DNA from: an uncultured Clostridia bacterium
GTDB taxonomy: Bacteria > Bacillota > Clostridia > Christensenellales > Borkfalkiaceae
Assembly (NCBI GenBank): GCA_934247225.1
Contig: CAKQJE010000005.1
Location: 1 to 64,000, forward strand
Reading direction: 5' to 3'
DNA length: 64,000 bases
Both the position numbers and the translations under genes were made by a program. Numbering within the stretch: the first letter of the stretch is position 1; each line of letters opens with the position of its first letter. Positions 27,787 through 36,479 of the stretch are shown here, piece by piece. Under the pieces are notes generated by a model. That model was not told where the DNA came from, did not search any database, and was given only the letters and a program-made list of their open reading frames with translations.

Positions 27787-30414
27787 ATGAGAAAACTTAA
27801 ATTTATGGCGCTTATCGCCATAATCTGCATGTTGTCGCTCTTTGTTTTCGCCGCGTGCGATAACGGCGGAGCGGGAACAAGCGAACCGGACGGCTCGATT
27901 TCCGCTTCGGATCCGAAAGGTTCCGACGGCGAAGACAAAACCGAGCTTACCGCTCCCGTAATTACGCTTAACGACGATTATTCCGCCACCTGGGCGGCTG
28001 TGGAAGGCGCAACGGGTTACAAGGTGAACGTAAACGGCGAAGAGCTTAACGTTACCACGGTTATAACGTTCCCCGCGTTCAAAGTTGCGGGAAGCTACGA
28101 AATCAAGGTTAAAGCTTTGGACGATAACGCGGAAAGCGCATATTCGAACGTAGTTAAATACTCGGCGTATTCCGTACAGCTCACGAGCGGCGAAGGTTAC
28201 TCCCTTACGGGCGAAAACCTCGTTTACGGCGGAAAGGACTATTCGTTCTCGTTTGCAATCGTCGGCGACGCGTATAAGAGCAGCAAGCCCGTGATCAAAG
28301 TAAACGGCGAAGCGGTGGCTGTCGGCGAAGACGGAAAATACACCGTTAAAAACGTAGATAAAAACCTTATAGTCACCGTCGAGGGCGTTAAGAAAACCGA
28401 ATTCGCGGTAACTATTCCCGTCGGCGAAGGCTACGAGGTTAAGGGTGCGGATAAAGTCGCTTACGGCGAAAATTATTCGTTTGAAGTTAAAAAGAAAGAC
28501 GGTTACGATAAGAGCAGCCTTACGGTTAAAGTAAACGGCACAGTCGCGGAAGCGGGCGAGGACGGAAAGTATACCGTTGAAAACGTTACCTTAGCTTTGA
28601 CGATAACCGTCGAAGGCGCGACTAAAAACGTTTATAACGTTACTCTTCCCAAAAGCGTAGCGTTCACCGTAACGGGTAACGCCACGGCGGTTTACGGCGA
28701 AAATTATTCTTTCGTTCTCGAAATCAAAGATGGTTACGATAAAACAAACCTCGTCGTTAAAGCGAACGAAATGAGAATTGCCGCGGGTGAGGACGGAAAA
28801 ACTTACACGCTTACGAACGTCACCGAAGATCAGACGATAACCGTCGATGGACTTGATATCATTAAATACGACGTTACGTTGACCGCGGGAACAGGTTATG
28901 TTCTTACGGGCGAAGCGAAAGTAGAACACGGCGGAAACTATTCGTTCGAACTTGCTATAAACGAGGGTTACACGAACAGCGTTCCCGTCGTTAAAGCCAA
29001 CGGCGAAGTCGTGAAAGCAGGCGAGGATAACAAAACGTATACGGTTGCAAACGTTACCGCGGCTCTGACGATAACCGTCGAAGGCGTTGTTCGTAACACT
29101 TACACCGTTTCTGTTGCCGAGGGTGCGGGCTTCACCGCCGACGCCGCAGAAAAGACGGTTAATCACGGCGAAATCGTAAGCTTCACCGTTACCGCAGAAA
29201 ATGCGGATGACGTTATAAAGGTTTATAACGGCGAAACGGAAATCGTTTCTGCGGAAGGTGTTTATGCGGTCGAAAACGTAACTTCCGACGTAACCTTAAC
29301 CGTTAAGGTTTACGATCTTGCGAGCCAGATGAACTTATCCTGGAATTTGCCCGTAACCGAAAATGCCGACGGAACGGTAACCGTTGCGTGCAGAACGATA
29401 GTAATGAACGAAGCGTGGGTTAAAAAAGTACTCGACGCGGGATATACTCACGTTAAATTCGATATAAGTTTAACAGGTGGCGTTCAGTTCGCTTTCACGC
29501 ATAACGGAACGTGGAGTAAATTCTGGGGAACTTATCAGACAAAAGATACATTAAGAGTAGATTTGACGGAGTTTAAGGACGGAGAGACTTATCATGGTTG
29601 GAGCATGGAAGTGAGAGACTCCGAAAGCAAACAGACAGACGGCGTTTTTACAATAGCTAAACCCGTTTTGATAAAGAGCGAGGAAACGCTTGCCTGGACA
29701 AAGGTCGCAGCGGCATATTCGTCAAGTATATATTTAGCGATAGAAGAGGACGGATATATGGTTCTCGATACAAGAGGCGCTGGTAGCGACGCTTATGTTT
29801 TATCACCCGCTGAATGGTGGGCTTCGTATGGTAACGAAAGCGTTTCGGCAAATAAAGGGCAACGCTGCGTAATGTTTTACGGATATTATCTGAATGTCGG
29901 AGGCAATACCCGTGGATTGTATTTCGGTAGACACGGAGGAATAGAACACGTGTTCGGAGAGGAAGCAAACACGAAAAAACAATTGTTTAAGCTCGGAAGC
30001 ACAAGTTATACCGACGGCGATAGGTTTTATGCAGGACTTAATGCGGAAGGCGTTTATAAATTTAAACCTGTCGAATGGGTAGCCAACGTGAACGAGTTCA
30101 CTTTCACGCAAGAAGACGACAACTCTTTTACGGCGACAATTTTGAATGAAGGAACGCTTGCATATACAAAAACTCAGGAAATGCGTGATAAAGGATACAG
30201 ATATGTAACCGTCACGTTTGAAAACGCAACATCAACGATTTGGGTCGGTAACGGCAAGTGGGGTGAAACCGAGAAATATCAACATGCGGTCTCGGCTGAC
30301 AACAATTGGACGATTACGATAGATTTAAACGACGGAAATATGAGCGGAAATAACTTTGTTATTCAGTTTGCCGGAGATGAAAACGTAAAGGTCACGTATC
30401 AATTCACAAAATAA
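27787..30414 (+). CDS. Lipoprotein with tandem beta-sandwich repeats
   Basis: An 875-residue lipoprotein (signal FVFAACDNGG). After a fibronectin-type-III-like domain (about residues 58-125) come five repeats of roughly 70-75 residues, each with a Y-(T/N/D)-V-T-(L/I) start, a YGENYSFE-type middle and a (L/Q)TITVEG end (about residues 130-505). The C-terminal 370 residues hold beta-rich domains with aromatic residues, likely carbohydrate-binding. GGAGG lies 7 bases before the ATG. It is the last gene of locus 1, 133 bp after the DUF4838 gene, and is followed by a terminator. Confidence 0.75.
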   Translation: MRKLKFMALIAIICMLSLFVFAACDNGGAGTSEPDGSISASDPKGSDGEDKTELTAPVITLNDDYSATWAAVEGATGYKVNVNGEELNVTTVITFPAFKVAGSYEIKVKALDDNAESAYSNVVKYSAYSVQLTSGEGYSLTGENLVYGGKDYSFSFAIVGDAYKSSKPVIKVNGEAVAVGEDGKYTVKNVDKNLIVTVEGVKKTEFAVTIPVGEGYEVKGADKVAYGENYSFEVKKKDGYDKSSLTVKVNGTVAEAGEDGKYTVENVTLALTITVEGATKNVYNVTLPKSVAFTVTGNATAVYGENYSFVLEIKDGYDKTNLVVKANEMRIAAGEDGKTYTLTNVTEDQTITVDGLDIIKYDVTLTAGTGYVLTGEAKVEHGGNYSFELAINEGYTNSVPVVKANGEVVKAGEDNKTYTVANVTAALTITVEGVVRNTYTVSVAEGAGFTADAAEKTVNHGEIVSFTVTAENADDVIKVYNGETEIVSAEGVYAVENVTSDVTLTVKVYDLASQMNLSWNLPVTENADGTVTVACRTIVMNEAWVKKVLDAGYTHVKFDISLTGGVQFAFTHNGTWSKFWGTYQTKDTLRVDLTEFKDGETYHGWSMEVRDSESKQTDGVFTIAKPVLIKSEETLAWTKVAAAYSSSIYLAIEEDGYMVLDTRGAGSDAYVLSPAEWWASYGNESVSANKGQRCVMFYGYYLNVGGNTRGLYFGRHGGIEHVFGEEANTKKQLFKLGSTSYTDGDRFYAGLNAEGVYKFKPVEWVANVNEFTFTQEDDNSFTATILNEGTLAYTKTQEMRDKGYRYVTVTFENATSTIWVGNGKWGETEKYQHAVSADNNWTITIDLNDGNMSGNNFVIQFAGDENVKVTYQFTK

Positions 30415-30483
30415 TTTTGTTGTAAAGCCAAAAAATTCCGCGCAAGCGGGAAAATAAAGAAGGCTGAAAAAACAACAAAATAA

Positions 30484-30532
30484 GAAAGGCTGCAAATTTA
30501 TCCGAAAAAGATAAAAATGCAGTCTTTTTTTA
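30484..30532 (+). terminator. Terminator of locus 1
   Basis: GGCTGCAAATTTATC pairs imperfectly with GATAAAAATGCAGTC and is followed by eight T (30524-30531). Confidence 0.8.
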
Positions 30533-30543
30533 TTGCATTTTCC

Positions 30544-30812
30544 TGAATGCCCCTTGCCTTCCACAATCGGGGAATGTGGCAAATCAGGCAATTTTTCGCG
30601 AAGATTTGACGGAAGAGGACAAGAAGCCTTCTCCCGTTGGAGAAGGTGGATTTTGTGCGCTTGTGCGCGCAAAAGACGGAAGAGGACATTCGGAAGAAAT
30701 AAAAAGCCTTCTCCCGTTGGAGAAGGTGTCGGCGAATGCCGACGGAAGAGGACAATCGAACCCGAAATAAACATCGAAAACTCGTCTATAAGTCGATTAA
30801 CGGCGGTTTTTA
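30544..30812. repeat. Three modular REP-like units plus a small dispersed motif
   Basis: Units at about 30551-30620, 30625-30687 and 30706-30753 share the GGAAGAGGAC end. The last two also share CCTTCTCCCGTTGGAGAAGG. Their central hairpins differ (TGCGCTTGTGCGCGC against GTCGGCGAATGCCGAC). CTATAAGTCGATTAACGGCG at 30787-30806 is a copy of a motif also present near 36658, 51441 and 62708. No gene is supported between 30415 and 30843. Confidence 0.75.
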
Positions 30813-30843
30813 TCGGGCATTGCGTGCTTATCTTCGCCCGAAA

Positions 30844-31812
30844 TCAAGGCTTAACTTTGCCCGAAATCGCGTTATTGTCTCCGTTCGAAATCGCGTTCTT
30901 GTCTCCGCTTGAAGTTGAGTTCTTGAAATTCTTCGGCGAAACGCCGTAAAATTCCTTGAAAGCTTTCGAAAACGAGTAAACGGAAGTGTATCCGAGCGTT
31001 TCGGCGGCTTTGGAAATGGAAAATCGTTCGTCGCAAATCAAAGTTTTGGCTCGTTCCATTTTTGCGGACAGATAGTATTCCGTAATCGATTTTCCCGTCT
31101 GCTTTTTGAAAATTTTGGATAAATACGAGTAGTTGTAATTCATATAATCGGCGATTTCCGAAAGATTACGGACGGAAAGCAGATTAAGGGAAAGATAGCG
31201 CATAATCATAAACGTAAGTTGCGCTTCCGTTTTCGGATTGTCGGAAGATATATCCGAATAAACAAAAAGTTTGGGAATAAGCAGAACGAGCTGTTCGAGC
31301 GTAAGCGAAAGCAGTCTGTTTTCGGCATAATTTTTGTATGCTTCGGCTATCGCGCCGTTCGCGGCGTTGTTGCCCTCGGAAATTTCCATAATAAGAAGGT
31401 CGACGAGTTGTGGAATAAGTGAATTTCTGAAAACTCGGGATTTTTGCGCGTCCACGCTCAGAACGAACTTGTCGAAAATCGATTTATACTTTTCGTCGAC
31501 GAAATAAAACGAAAAGAAAGAATAAGTCAACCGATCGTCGGGCGAGGAGCGCACGCTATGCACGTCGTAAGGGAAAGAGAGATAAATATCTCCGCTTTCG
31601 ATAAGCTCTTCCGCGCCGTTCGTCGAAATTATTCCTTTTCCCGTGCGGACGATTGTCAGTTCGAACCAATGCAAATGCAGGTGCGGCGGAGAAAAAGTGT
31701 CGGAATCGCAGATTTTCGTGCCTATCTGATAAAGCCCTATGCCGTTTAAAACGAGCGGCGAAGTTATAAACTGATAATCTATCAGGTATTTCCCGTCTTC
31801 TGAGTTGTTCAT
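30844..31812 (-). CDS. AraC-family transcriptional regulator
   Basis: From ATG 31812 the protein has 322 residues; the in-frame TTG at 31842 is a weaker start. A cupin-type sensor (PPHLHLHWFELTIVRTGKGIISTNG, residues about 40-75) is followed by a helical linker. A C-terminal AraC HTH pair (YMNYNYSYLSKIFKKQTGKSITEY, ISKAAETLGYTSVYSFSKAFKEFYGVSPKNF) comes next. The last 25 residues are an unusual polar tail containing the near-repeat GDKNAIS/GDNNAIS, caused by a tandem duplication of about 24 bp at 30858-30910. It points toward locus 1 from the far end and may be its second regulator; the target is not shown. Confidence 0.92.
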   Translation of the reverse strand: MNNSEDGKYLIDYQFITSPLVLNGIGLYQIGTKICDSDTFSPPHLHLHWFELTIVRTGKGIISTNGAEELIESGDIYLSFPYDVHSVRSSPDDRLTYSFFSFYFVDEKYKSIFDKFVLSVDAQKSRVFRNSLIPQLVDLLIMEISEGNNAANGAIAEAYKNYAENRLLSLTLEQLVLLIPKLFVYSDISSDNPKTEAQLTFMIMRYLSLNLLSVRNLSEIADYMNYNYSYLSKIFKKQTGKSITEYYLSAKMERAKTLICDERFSISKAAETLGYTSVYSFSKAFKEFYGVSPKNFKNSTSSGDKNAISNGDNNAISGKVKP

Positions 31813-31993
31813 ATAAAAATGATAGCAAAAAAACTTCCGCAATGCAACGATTATCGATAAAAAGTATAACAGGTTACTATAAATTTTTCGAAAAAAATAG
31901 ATAAAAAATTTCGTTTGACGTATAATATATCAGAGGCAATATATCGAAGGCAAGAAATTTCCGAAAAAAATTGCCTTTAAATGCATTAAACTA

Positions 31994-32022
31994 TTGACTT
32001 TTCTAAAAATGGGTTATATAAT
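31994..32022 (+). promoter_or_regulatory. Promoter of the type III toxin-antitoxin RNA
   Basis: TTGACT (31994-31999), 17 bp, TATAAT (32017-32022). Transcription would start just before the tandem repeats. Confidence 0.9.
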
Positions 32023-32029
32023 GTGTACA

Positions 32030-32190
32030 CAAGCGGGGGTGTTCTTTTCAGAAAGAATATTTCCTAAGTAAACAAGCGGAGAGTTCCTGCCGTAGTGGAA
32101 ACTTGGTAAACAAGTACGGAGAGTTCCTGCCGTAGTGGAAGCTAAAAAACAAGTACGGAGAGTTCCTGCCTTAGTGGAAGCTAAAAAAAA
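32030..32190 (+). ncRNA. Type III antitoxin RNA (ToxI-like tandem repeats)
   Basis: Three tandem repeats of 38-41 bases begin at 32073, 32111 and 32150. Each reads CAAG(TA)CGGAGAGTTCCTGC, then CGTAGTGGAA, then an A-rich end. A degenerate unit of 43 bases precedes them from 32030. A strong promoter lies before them, and a terminator hairpin lies between them and the toxin gene. In known ToxIN/AbiQ systems such repeats are cut by the toxin at A-rich sites, and the fragments fold into pseudoknots that inhibit it. The A-runs at the repeat ends fit. TTCC/GGAA within each repeat can pair. No protein is likely here; the 82-aa antisense ORF is a by-product of the repeats. Confidence 0.88.
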
Positions 32191-32215
32191 GGGCTGCTTT
32201 TTGCAGCCCTTTGAT
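32191..32215. terminator. Terminator between antitoxin RNA and toxin gene
   Basis: GGGCTGC-TTTTT-GCAGCCC (32191-32209) followed by TTTGATTTT. In type III systems this leaky terminator sets the excess of antitoxin RNA over toxin mRNA. The A8 run before it would act as a strong T-run on the minus strand. Confidence 0.82.
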
Positions 32216-32230
32216 TTTAAAGGAAAGAGT

Positions 32231-32719
32231 ATGCTTTTAGTTACGATAGAGCAAAGATACACCGATTATCTCAGACAATTTGATAATAGAGTTTCCATAA
32301 ATATCGACAACACTTACGTCCGACCGTATATAGGGGTTTTATTCCGGGTTAAGTGAAAAGAATATTTTGCACCGTTAACATCTTCTCGTAAAGGGAAAAA
32401 ATTAAAAGATAATCCGAAGCAGGAAAGTACAACGTTTTTTCCAATAGATAATTGTAATCTCGGCGGAATAAATTTAAACAACATGATACCGGTTGTCACA
32501 AATGTTTATACTTCTTTTGATATAGCGAATGAACCAAATTGTAAGAAGAAAGCTTTCTTGCAAAAACAAGTTGTATTTTTGAGAAAAAAGGAGGCATACA
32601 TAATTACAAAAGAAAAGAAATTGTATAATTTGAAAATAAGCGGGAACCTTTATCCGAATTATGACGCAATAACATGTGATTTTAAACTGTTGGAAGAGAA
32701 AGCTTCTTTATTTAAATAA
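32231..32719 (+). pseudogene. toxN: ToxN/AbiQ-like type III toxin, interrupted by TGA at codon 42
   Basis: One frame of 162 codons runs from ATG 32231 (AAAGGAAAG upstream) to TAA at 32717-32719, with a single in-frame TGA at 32354-32356. It follows ToxN endoribonucleases along its whole length: RYTDYLRQFDNRV near the start, then RPYIGVLFRV, EYFAPLTSS, LGGINLNNMIPV, KKAFLQKQVVFLRKK, and a CDFKLLEEK end. The TS of the catalytic-loop region APLTS is kept. Known ToxN proteins have about 170 residues. The TGA sits where homologues have a Gly before the KYLAPL-type strand, so one GGA-to-TGA change would explain it. TGA is a normal stop in neighbouring genes. The toxin is therefore probably inactive, while the RNA repeats remain. 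Confidence 0.87.
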
Positions 32720-32738
32720 ACAACAGTAACATAATTTT

Positions 32739-32786
32739 AAAAGGCTGCGAGCCGTTCCTTTTTGGGGTGGTTTGCAGCCTTTTCTT
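32739..32786 (+). terminator. Terminator of the toxin-antitoxin locus
   Basis: AAAAGGCTGC (32739-32748) pairs with GCAGCCTTTT (32774-32783), and more T follow. Confidence 0.83.
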
Positions 32787-32803
32787 TATGTTTTTTAAAA
32801 AAA

Positions 32804-32836
32804 TTTGTGCATCTATTATCATATTAGATGCACAAA
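32804..32836. promoter_or_regulatory. Perfect 12-bp inverted repeat before the SipW-type gene
   Basis: TTTGTGCATCTA (32804-32815) and TAGATGCACAAA (32825-32836) with a 9-base loop, 37 bases before the next ATG. It could be an operator or a leader hairpin. Confidence 0.55.
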
Positions 32837-32872
32837 ATTCAAATAAGCTAAATTAAAAAGGAGAAGAAACTT

Positions 32873-34489
32873 ATGGCGAAATCAATCAAAAGAAACGTAA
32901 TCGTTTCGGCATTGCTTGCGATTTGTCTTTGCGTAAGTCTTATCGCGGGCGCGACGTTCGCGATATTCACTTCGGAAAGCAAAGTAAACATTGCGGTGAC
33001 GAGCGGTAAAGTCAAAGTGGAAGCGACGGTAAGCGAACTCAAAGCTTATTCGCCTACAACAATCGCTATGGACGGCTCGCTTGTCGACGAAGCCAACAAG
33101 GCGACACAAAACGGAGAGGAATGGACGTTCGGTAACGGCGGAACTACGGTATACGACGAGGAAAACAACAAGCTCGAACTCGATAAGCTTACGCCCGGCG
33201 ATAAGGTAACGTTCAAAATTACCGTTAAAAACCTCAGCAATGTAAAAGCAAAATACAGAACGCGTGTTGTTTGCGACGAAGATACCGGTTTGTTCGACGA
33301 ACTTGCTATCGAAATCGGAACATATAGAGGTCGCGGAGTGTCTCAATGGGCGGAACTTTCGGAAGAAGATATAGTTCTTGATTGCATCGTCGAACTTCCC
33401 GGCAAGGCGACCGTTCAGGATAAGTCCTGCGTTATTTCTTTCATTGTGGAAGCGGTTCAGGGAAATGCCGAAACGAAAAACGACACGGCGTATTATTCTT
33501 TGAAAGAATTCAACGAATTAACCGAAATCCCCGAGGGAATAAAGAACGTATATTTAAGTATCGGCGCGGTATCGCTTAAAGACGGCGGCGTTACTATCGG
33601 CAACAAAGATATCTGCGATATGTGGACGTTGGATAGAGACATCAACCACACCGCGGGCGAAATTCTCGAAGACGGACGTAAAGTCTATATGGTCAGGGAG
33701 AACGATACGATTTACAGTTCCAACAAGTCCGGTATAAATCTTTATATCAGCGGTTCCGTTAACGATAATAAAGACGGCGGCTTGAACAACAAGGGCAACG
33801 GCGACGATCCTCGTTCGATTACTTTGAGCATCCCCGACGCGTCTAACGTTGTATTTACCGAAAACTTCACCGTAAACGGCTATTTCCGTATGTACACGGG
33901 TTGGTCTGACGGCAGAAATTTAGGCGGCGCGGTCTATAATCGTACCGTAAAGACCGTTTTGTTCGACCATAGTACTTTCAACGGCATCTGGATTCAGAAC
34001 GGCGGTTTCGGCGCTGAAAGTCTCACTCTTGACGGTTGCGTGTTCAATGCTTATGAAAATAAGGTTTCGGCAAACGATTCCAACCCGTTGTGGTTCTGCA
34101 ATACGGGCAGCTGCGACATTACCGTTAAGCATTGCAGCTTTGAAGCTTCCCGTCCGATTAAACTTGCGGAGCAGAGCGCGCACGGAACCGAATTGACGAT
34201 TATCGACAACACGTTCGATATGAGCGTTGCAAATTCCGCGAACAAAGAAACCGAACCGAAGAACGACGCAATTATGCTTTGCGCAATCGGTAATGGTGCG
34301 CTCGGCAACGTCGTAATCAGCGGTAATAAGGTAATTAACGGTACGGCTCTTATGGCGTTCTATAACCCGATCGGATTTACTATGGCGGACGGAGCTACGT
34401 TCAAAGTTTCCGATAACGTTTTAAACGGCGCGAAACTCGGCGTTGTGTGGAAATCGGCTACCGAATATACGCCCGACATTATCGCGTAA
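32873..34489 (+). CDS. Secreted protein with SipW-type signal and beta-helix-like C-terminus
   Basis: A 538-residue protein. The N-terminus (VIVSALLAICLCVSLIAGATFAIFTSESKVNIAVTSGKV) has the pattern of SipW-dependent TasA/camelysin-type exported proteins. The adjoining domain (to about residue 205, LTPGDKVTFKITVKNLSNVKAKYR) is a TasA-like beta-sandwich. The rest (about 215-538) has short strands with repeated Asn and hydrophobic ladders (TLDGCVFNAYEN, ITVKHCSFEAS, LTIIDNTFDMS, VVISGNKVINGTA), the look of a right-handed parallel beta-helix. No anchor is seen. A matrix or glycan-binding role is a guess. AAGGAG precedes the ATG. It has its own terminator. Confidence 0.75.
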   Translation: MAKSIKRNVIVSALLAICLCVSLIAGATFAIFTSESKVNIAVTSGKVKVEATVSELKAYSPTTIAMDGSLVDEANKATQNGEEWTFGNGGTTVYDEENNKLELDKLTPGDKVTFKITVKNLSNVKAKYRTRVVCDEDTGLFDELAIEIGTYRGRGVSQWAELSEEDIVLDCIVELPGKATVQDKSCVISFIVEAVQGNAETKNDTAYYSLKEFNELTEIPEGIKNVYLSIGAVSLKDGGVTIGNKDICDMWTLDRDINHTAGEILEDGRKVYMVRENDTIYSSNKSGINLYISGSVNDNKDGGLNNKGNGDDPRSITLSIPDASNVVFTENFTVNGYFRMYTGWSDGRNLGGAVYNRTVKTVLFDHSTFNGIWIQNGGFGAESLTLDGCVFNAYENKVSANDSNPLWFCNTGSCDITVKHCSFEASRPIKLAEQSAHGTELTIIDNTFDMSVANSANKETEPKNDAIMLCAIGNGALGNVVISGNKVINGTALMAFYNPIGFTMADGATFKVSDNVLNGAKLGVVWKSATEYTPDIIA

Positions 34490-34565
34490 TCGGATTTCTG
34501 AAGTTTGATCCGCCTGCGCGCGGACGAAATTAAATCAAAGCGGCGAATTTATCGCTTGATATTTA

Positions 34566-34599
34566 TGCGGCGGCTCGAATTTTCGAGCCGCCGCATTTT
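34566..34599 (+). terminator. Terminator of the SipW-type gene
   Basis: A perfect 14-bp stem TGCGGCGGCTCGAA/TTCGAGCCGCCGCA with a 2-base gap, followed by TTTTATAAAA. Confidence 0.85.
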
Positions 34600-34685
34600 A
34601 TAAAATTAAAAAAGAAGAGGGGGTTTTTAAAAGTCGATTTGTTTGTTTTTTGTTTGATTTAAAAGCCGATTTGTTGGTTAAAGTA

Positions 34686-34715
34686 TTGACAATCGCAGCC
34701 GCTTTGTAGTAAAAT
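34686..34715 (+). promoter_or_regulatory. Promoter of the GH43-like/SGNH gene pair
   Basis: TTGACA (34686-34691), 18 bp, TAAAAT (34710-34715). Confidence 0.8.
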
Positions 34716-34773
34716 ATTGAACGCAAGCGGGGCGTTTTTGTCGCTCCCGAAACCAAAAAAAGAGAGAAGAAAA

Positions 34774-35805
34774 ATGGCGGAATTCGGATACAAAACGGGG
34801 AAAGCGCACGTCGCCCTCAGGCAGGACGGCTATTACGTGTGGGACTCCTCGGTGATAAAAGCAAACGGCAAATATTATATGTTTGCTTCGCATTGGAAAG
34901 AAGATATAGGCTTCGGCTGGAATTGGGTTTTCAACAGCGCGATATGTCGCTTTAAGGCGGACAGCCCCGACGGGGAATTCAAGTTCGACGGCGAGGTTCT
35001 GCCGCGCAGAGGAAGGCAGTTCTTCGACGGAATGAACACCCACAACACCTGCATAAAATATTGGAACGGCAAGTACTATCTTTACTATATGGGAACGACT
35101 TATGGCGGCGACATTCCCGGCGATTATCGACTTATAGACGAACATTATGCCTTGGAGACCTGGAACAGAAAGCGTATCGGCGTTGCCGTTGCGGACGATA
35201 TCGAGGGCGAATTTATCCGCCGCGACGAGCCGCTTTTAGAGCCGCGCGATTGTTCGCATTGGGATTGCACGATAACGACTAATCCGTCGGTCGTCATTCT
35301 TCCGAGCGGCAAAACGTATATGATATACAAATCGAGAAGGGCGATCGGAAAACCCTTACAGCTCGGCATCGCCGTGGCGGACAAGCCCGACGGAAAATTC
35401 GAAAGGCTCACCGAAAATCCGATACTCGAATTCGAAGATACGAACAAGCATATGGAAGACCCGTTTTTGTGGTACGACGAGAGCCGTAAAAAATTCTGCA
35501 TGCTCGCGAAAGACGACTCCAAAAACGGCGACAGCGGCATAACGGGCGAATGGGGTGCGGGATTTTACGCCGAAAGCGACGACTGCATTCATTTCGAAAT
35601 ACCCGAAAACCCGAAAGTGTATTCGAGAAATATCGAGTGGGCGGACGGCAGAAAAACGACGCAGTGCAACTTAGAGCGCCCGTCGATTCTGTTCGACGAA
35701 AACGGCAAACCGTTATATCTTTACTGCGCGAGCGGCGACGGAAAAAGTCCGTATGCGTTCGAAGGGGCGACTTACGTCGTCGGAATAAAATTAGAGGAGA
35801 AATAA
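34774..35805 (+). CDS. GH43-like five-bladed beta-propeller protein
   Basis: From ATG 34774 (GAGAGAAG upstream) the protein has 343 residues and no signal peptide. The repeated W-D-(S/C), K-Y-Y-(M/L)-(F/Y) and E-D/E-R-P pattern is that of the GH43/GH62/GH117-type propeller. VWDSSVIKANGKYYMFASHW (blade 1, general-base Asp position), YWNGKYYLYYMG, HWDCTITTNPSVV, HMEDPFLWYDE and LERPSILFDENGKPLYLYC are visible. The exact family and substrate cannot be assigned. It is followed after 10 bases by the SGNH gene, with which it shares a promoter and terminator. Confidence 0.8.
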   Translation: MAEFGYKTGKAHVALRQDGYYVWDSSVIKANGKYYMFASHWKEDIGFGWNWVFNSAICRFKADSPDGEFKFDGEVLPRRGRQFFDGMNTHNTCIKYWNGKYYLYYMGTTYGGDIPGDYRLIDEHYALETWNRKRIGVAVADDIEGEFIRRDEPLLEPRDCSHWDCTITTNPSVVILPSGKTYMIYKSRRAIGKPLQLGIAVADKPDGKFERLTENPILEFEDTNKHMEDPFLWYDESRKKFCMLAKDDSKNGDSGITGEWGAGFYAESDDCIHFEIPENPKVYSRNIEWADGRKTTQCNLERPSILFDENGKPLYLYCASGDGKSPYAFEGATYVVGIKLEEK

Positions 35806-35815
35806 GGAGAAAAAT

Positions 35816-36370
35816 ATGAAAAAAGTAACGCTTTTAGGCGATTCTATTCGCATGATAGGCTACGGCGCGAAAGTCGCCGAAATTTTAGGCAAAGAGGGTG
35901 TGGAAGTTTTTCAGCCCGAGGACAATTGCAGATTCGCGAAATACACGCTTCGTATGATTTTCGAACTTAAAGACCGGATCGCGGGCAGCGACGTTATCCA
36001 TTGGAACAACGGACTTTGGGACGTTTCCGACCTTTTCGGAGACGGGCAGTTCACTTCCACGGAGGAATATTGCAACAATATGCTTCGTATCGCGGACATT
36101 CTTTTGAAGATTACGCCTAACGTCATTTTCGCAACGACAACGCCCGTAAGGAACAATTATCCTTATCAGACGTCGGAAGATATAGCGAGACTGAACGCCG
36201 CGATCGTTCCGTTATTGAAAGCCAAAAACATAGCGATAAACGACTTATACGGGCTTGTTTACCCTGTGAAGGAAGAAGTTATCCGCGACGACGACCTTAT
36301 TCATTTAAACGAAAAAGGCATCGAGCTTTGCTCGAAGCAGGTAGTAGATTCTATAAAGAAACTTTTGTAA
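35816..36370 (+). CDS. SGNH/GDSL-type hydrolase
   Basis: A 184-residue cytoplasmic-type GDSL hydrolase. Block I is TLLGDSIRMI with the nucleophile Ser, a WNNGLWD segment carries the Asn-type oxyanion position, and block V is DDLIHLNEKG with the Asp/His pair. Such enzymes remove acyl groups from sugars or other esters. AAGGAG lies 6 bases before the ATG. Likely works with the GH43-like protein encoded just before it. Confidence 0.88.
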   Translation: MKKVTLLGDSIRMIGYGAKVAEILGKEGVEVFQPEDNCRFAKYTLRMIFELKDRIAGSDVIHWNNGLWDVSDLFGDGQFTSTEEYCNNMLRIADILLKITPNVIFATTTPVRNNYPYQTSEDIARLNAAIVPLLKAKNIAINDLYGLVYPVKEEVIRDDDLIHLNEKGIELCSKQVVDSIKKLL

Positions 36371-36391
36371 AAACCGAAAGCAAAACATAAA

Positions 36392-36436
36392 AAGAGGGCT
36401 GCGACTGCAATAAAGACAGAGTTGTAGCCTTTTTTA
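36392..36436 (+). terminator. Terminator of the GH43-like/SGNH pair
   Basis: GGGCTGCGACT pairs (with G-U pairs) with AGTTGTAGCCT, followed by a T-run (36429-36435). Confidence 0.8.
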
Positions 36437-36479
36437 TTACTCTCGATTTTTTGTAGTTAGCTTCTTCGGTCAAACAAAT

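Noticed and set aside
32030..32190. Possible CRISPR array because of regular 38-41-base repeats
   Set aside because: The units are contiguous with no unique spacers, lie between a promoter and a terminator, and precede a ToxN-like gene. A type III antitoxin RNA explains them better.
32014..32262. An 82-aa minus-strand ORF with LASTxAGTLR repeats
   Set aside because: It is the translated complement of the antitoxin RNA repeats and terminator, not a gene.
32354..32356. TGA read as a sense codon (recoding or selenocysteine)
   Set aside because: TGA ends ssb, several permeases and other genes here, the position matches a Gly in homologues, and no Sec-insertion hairpin or family precedent is seen.
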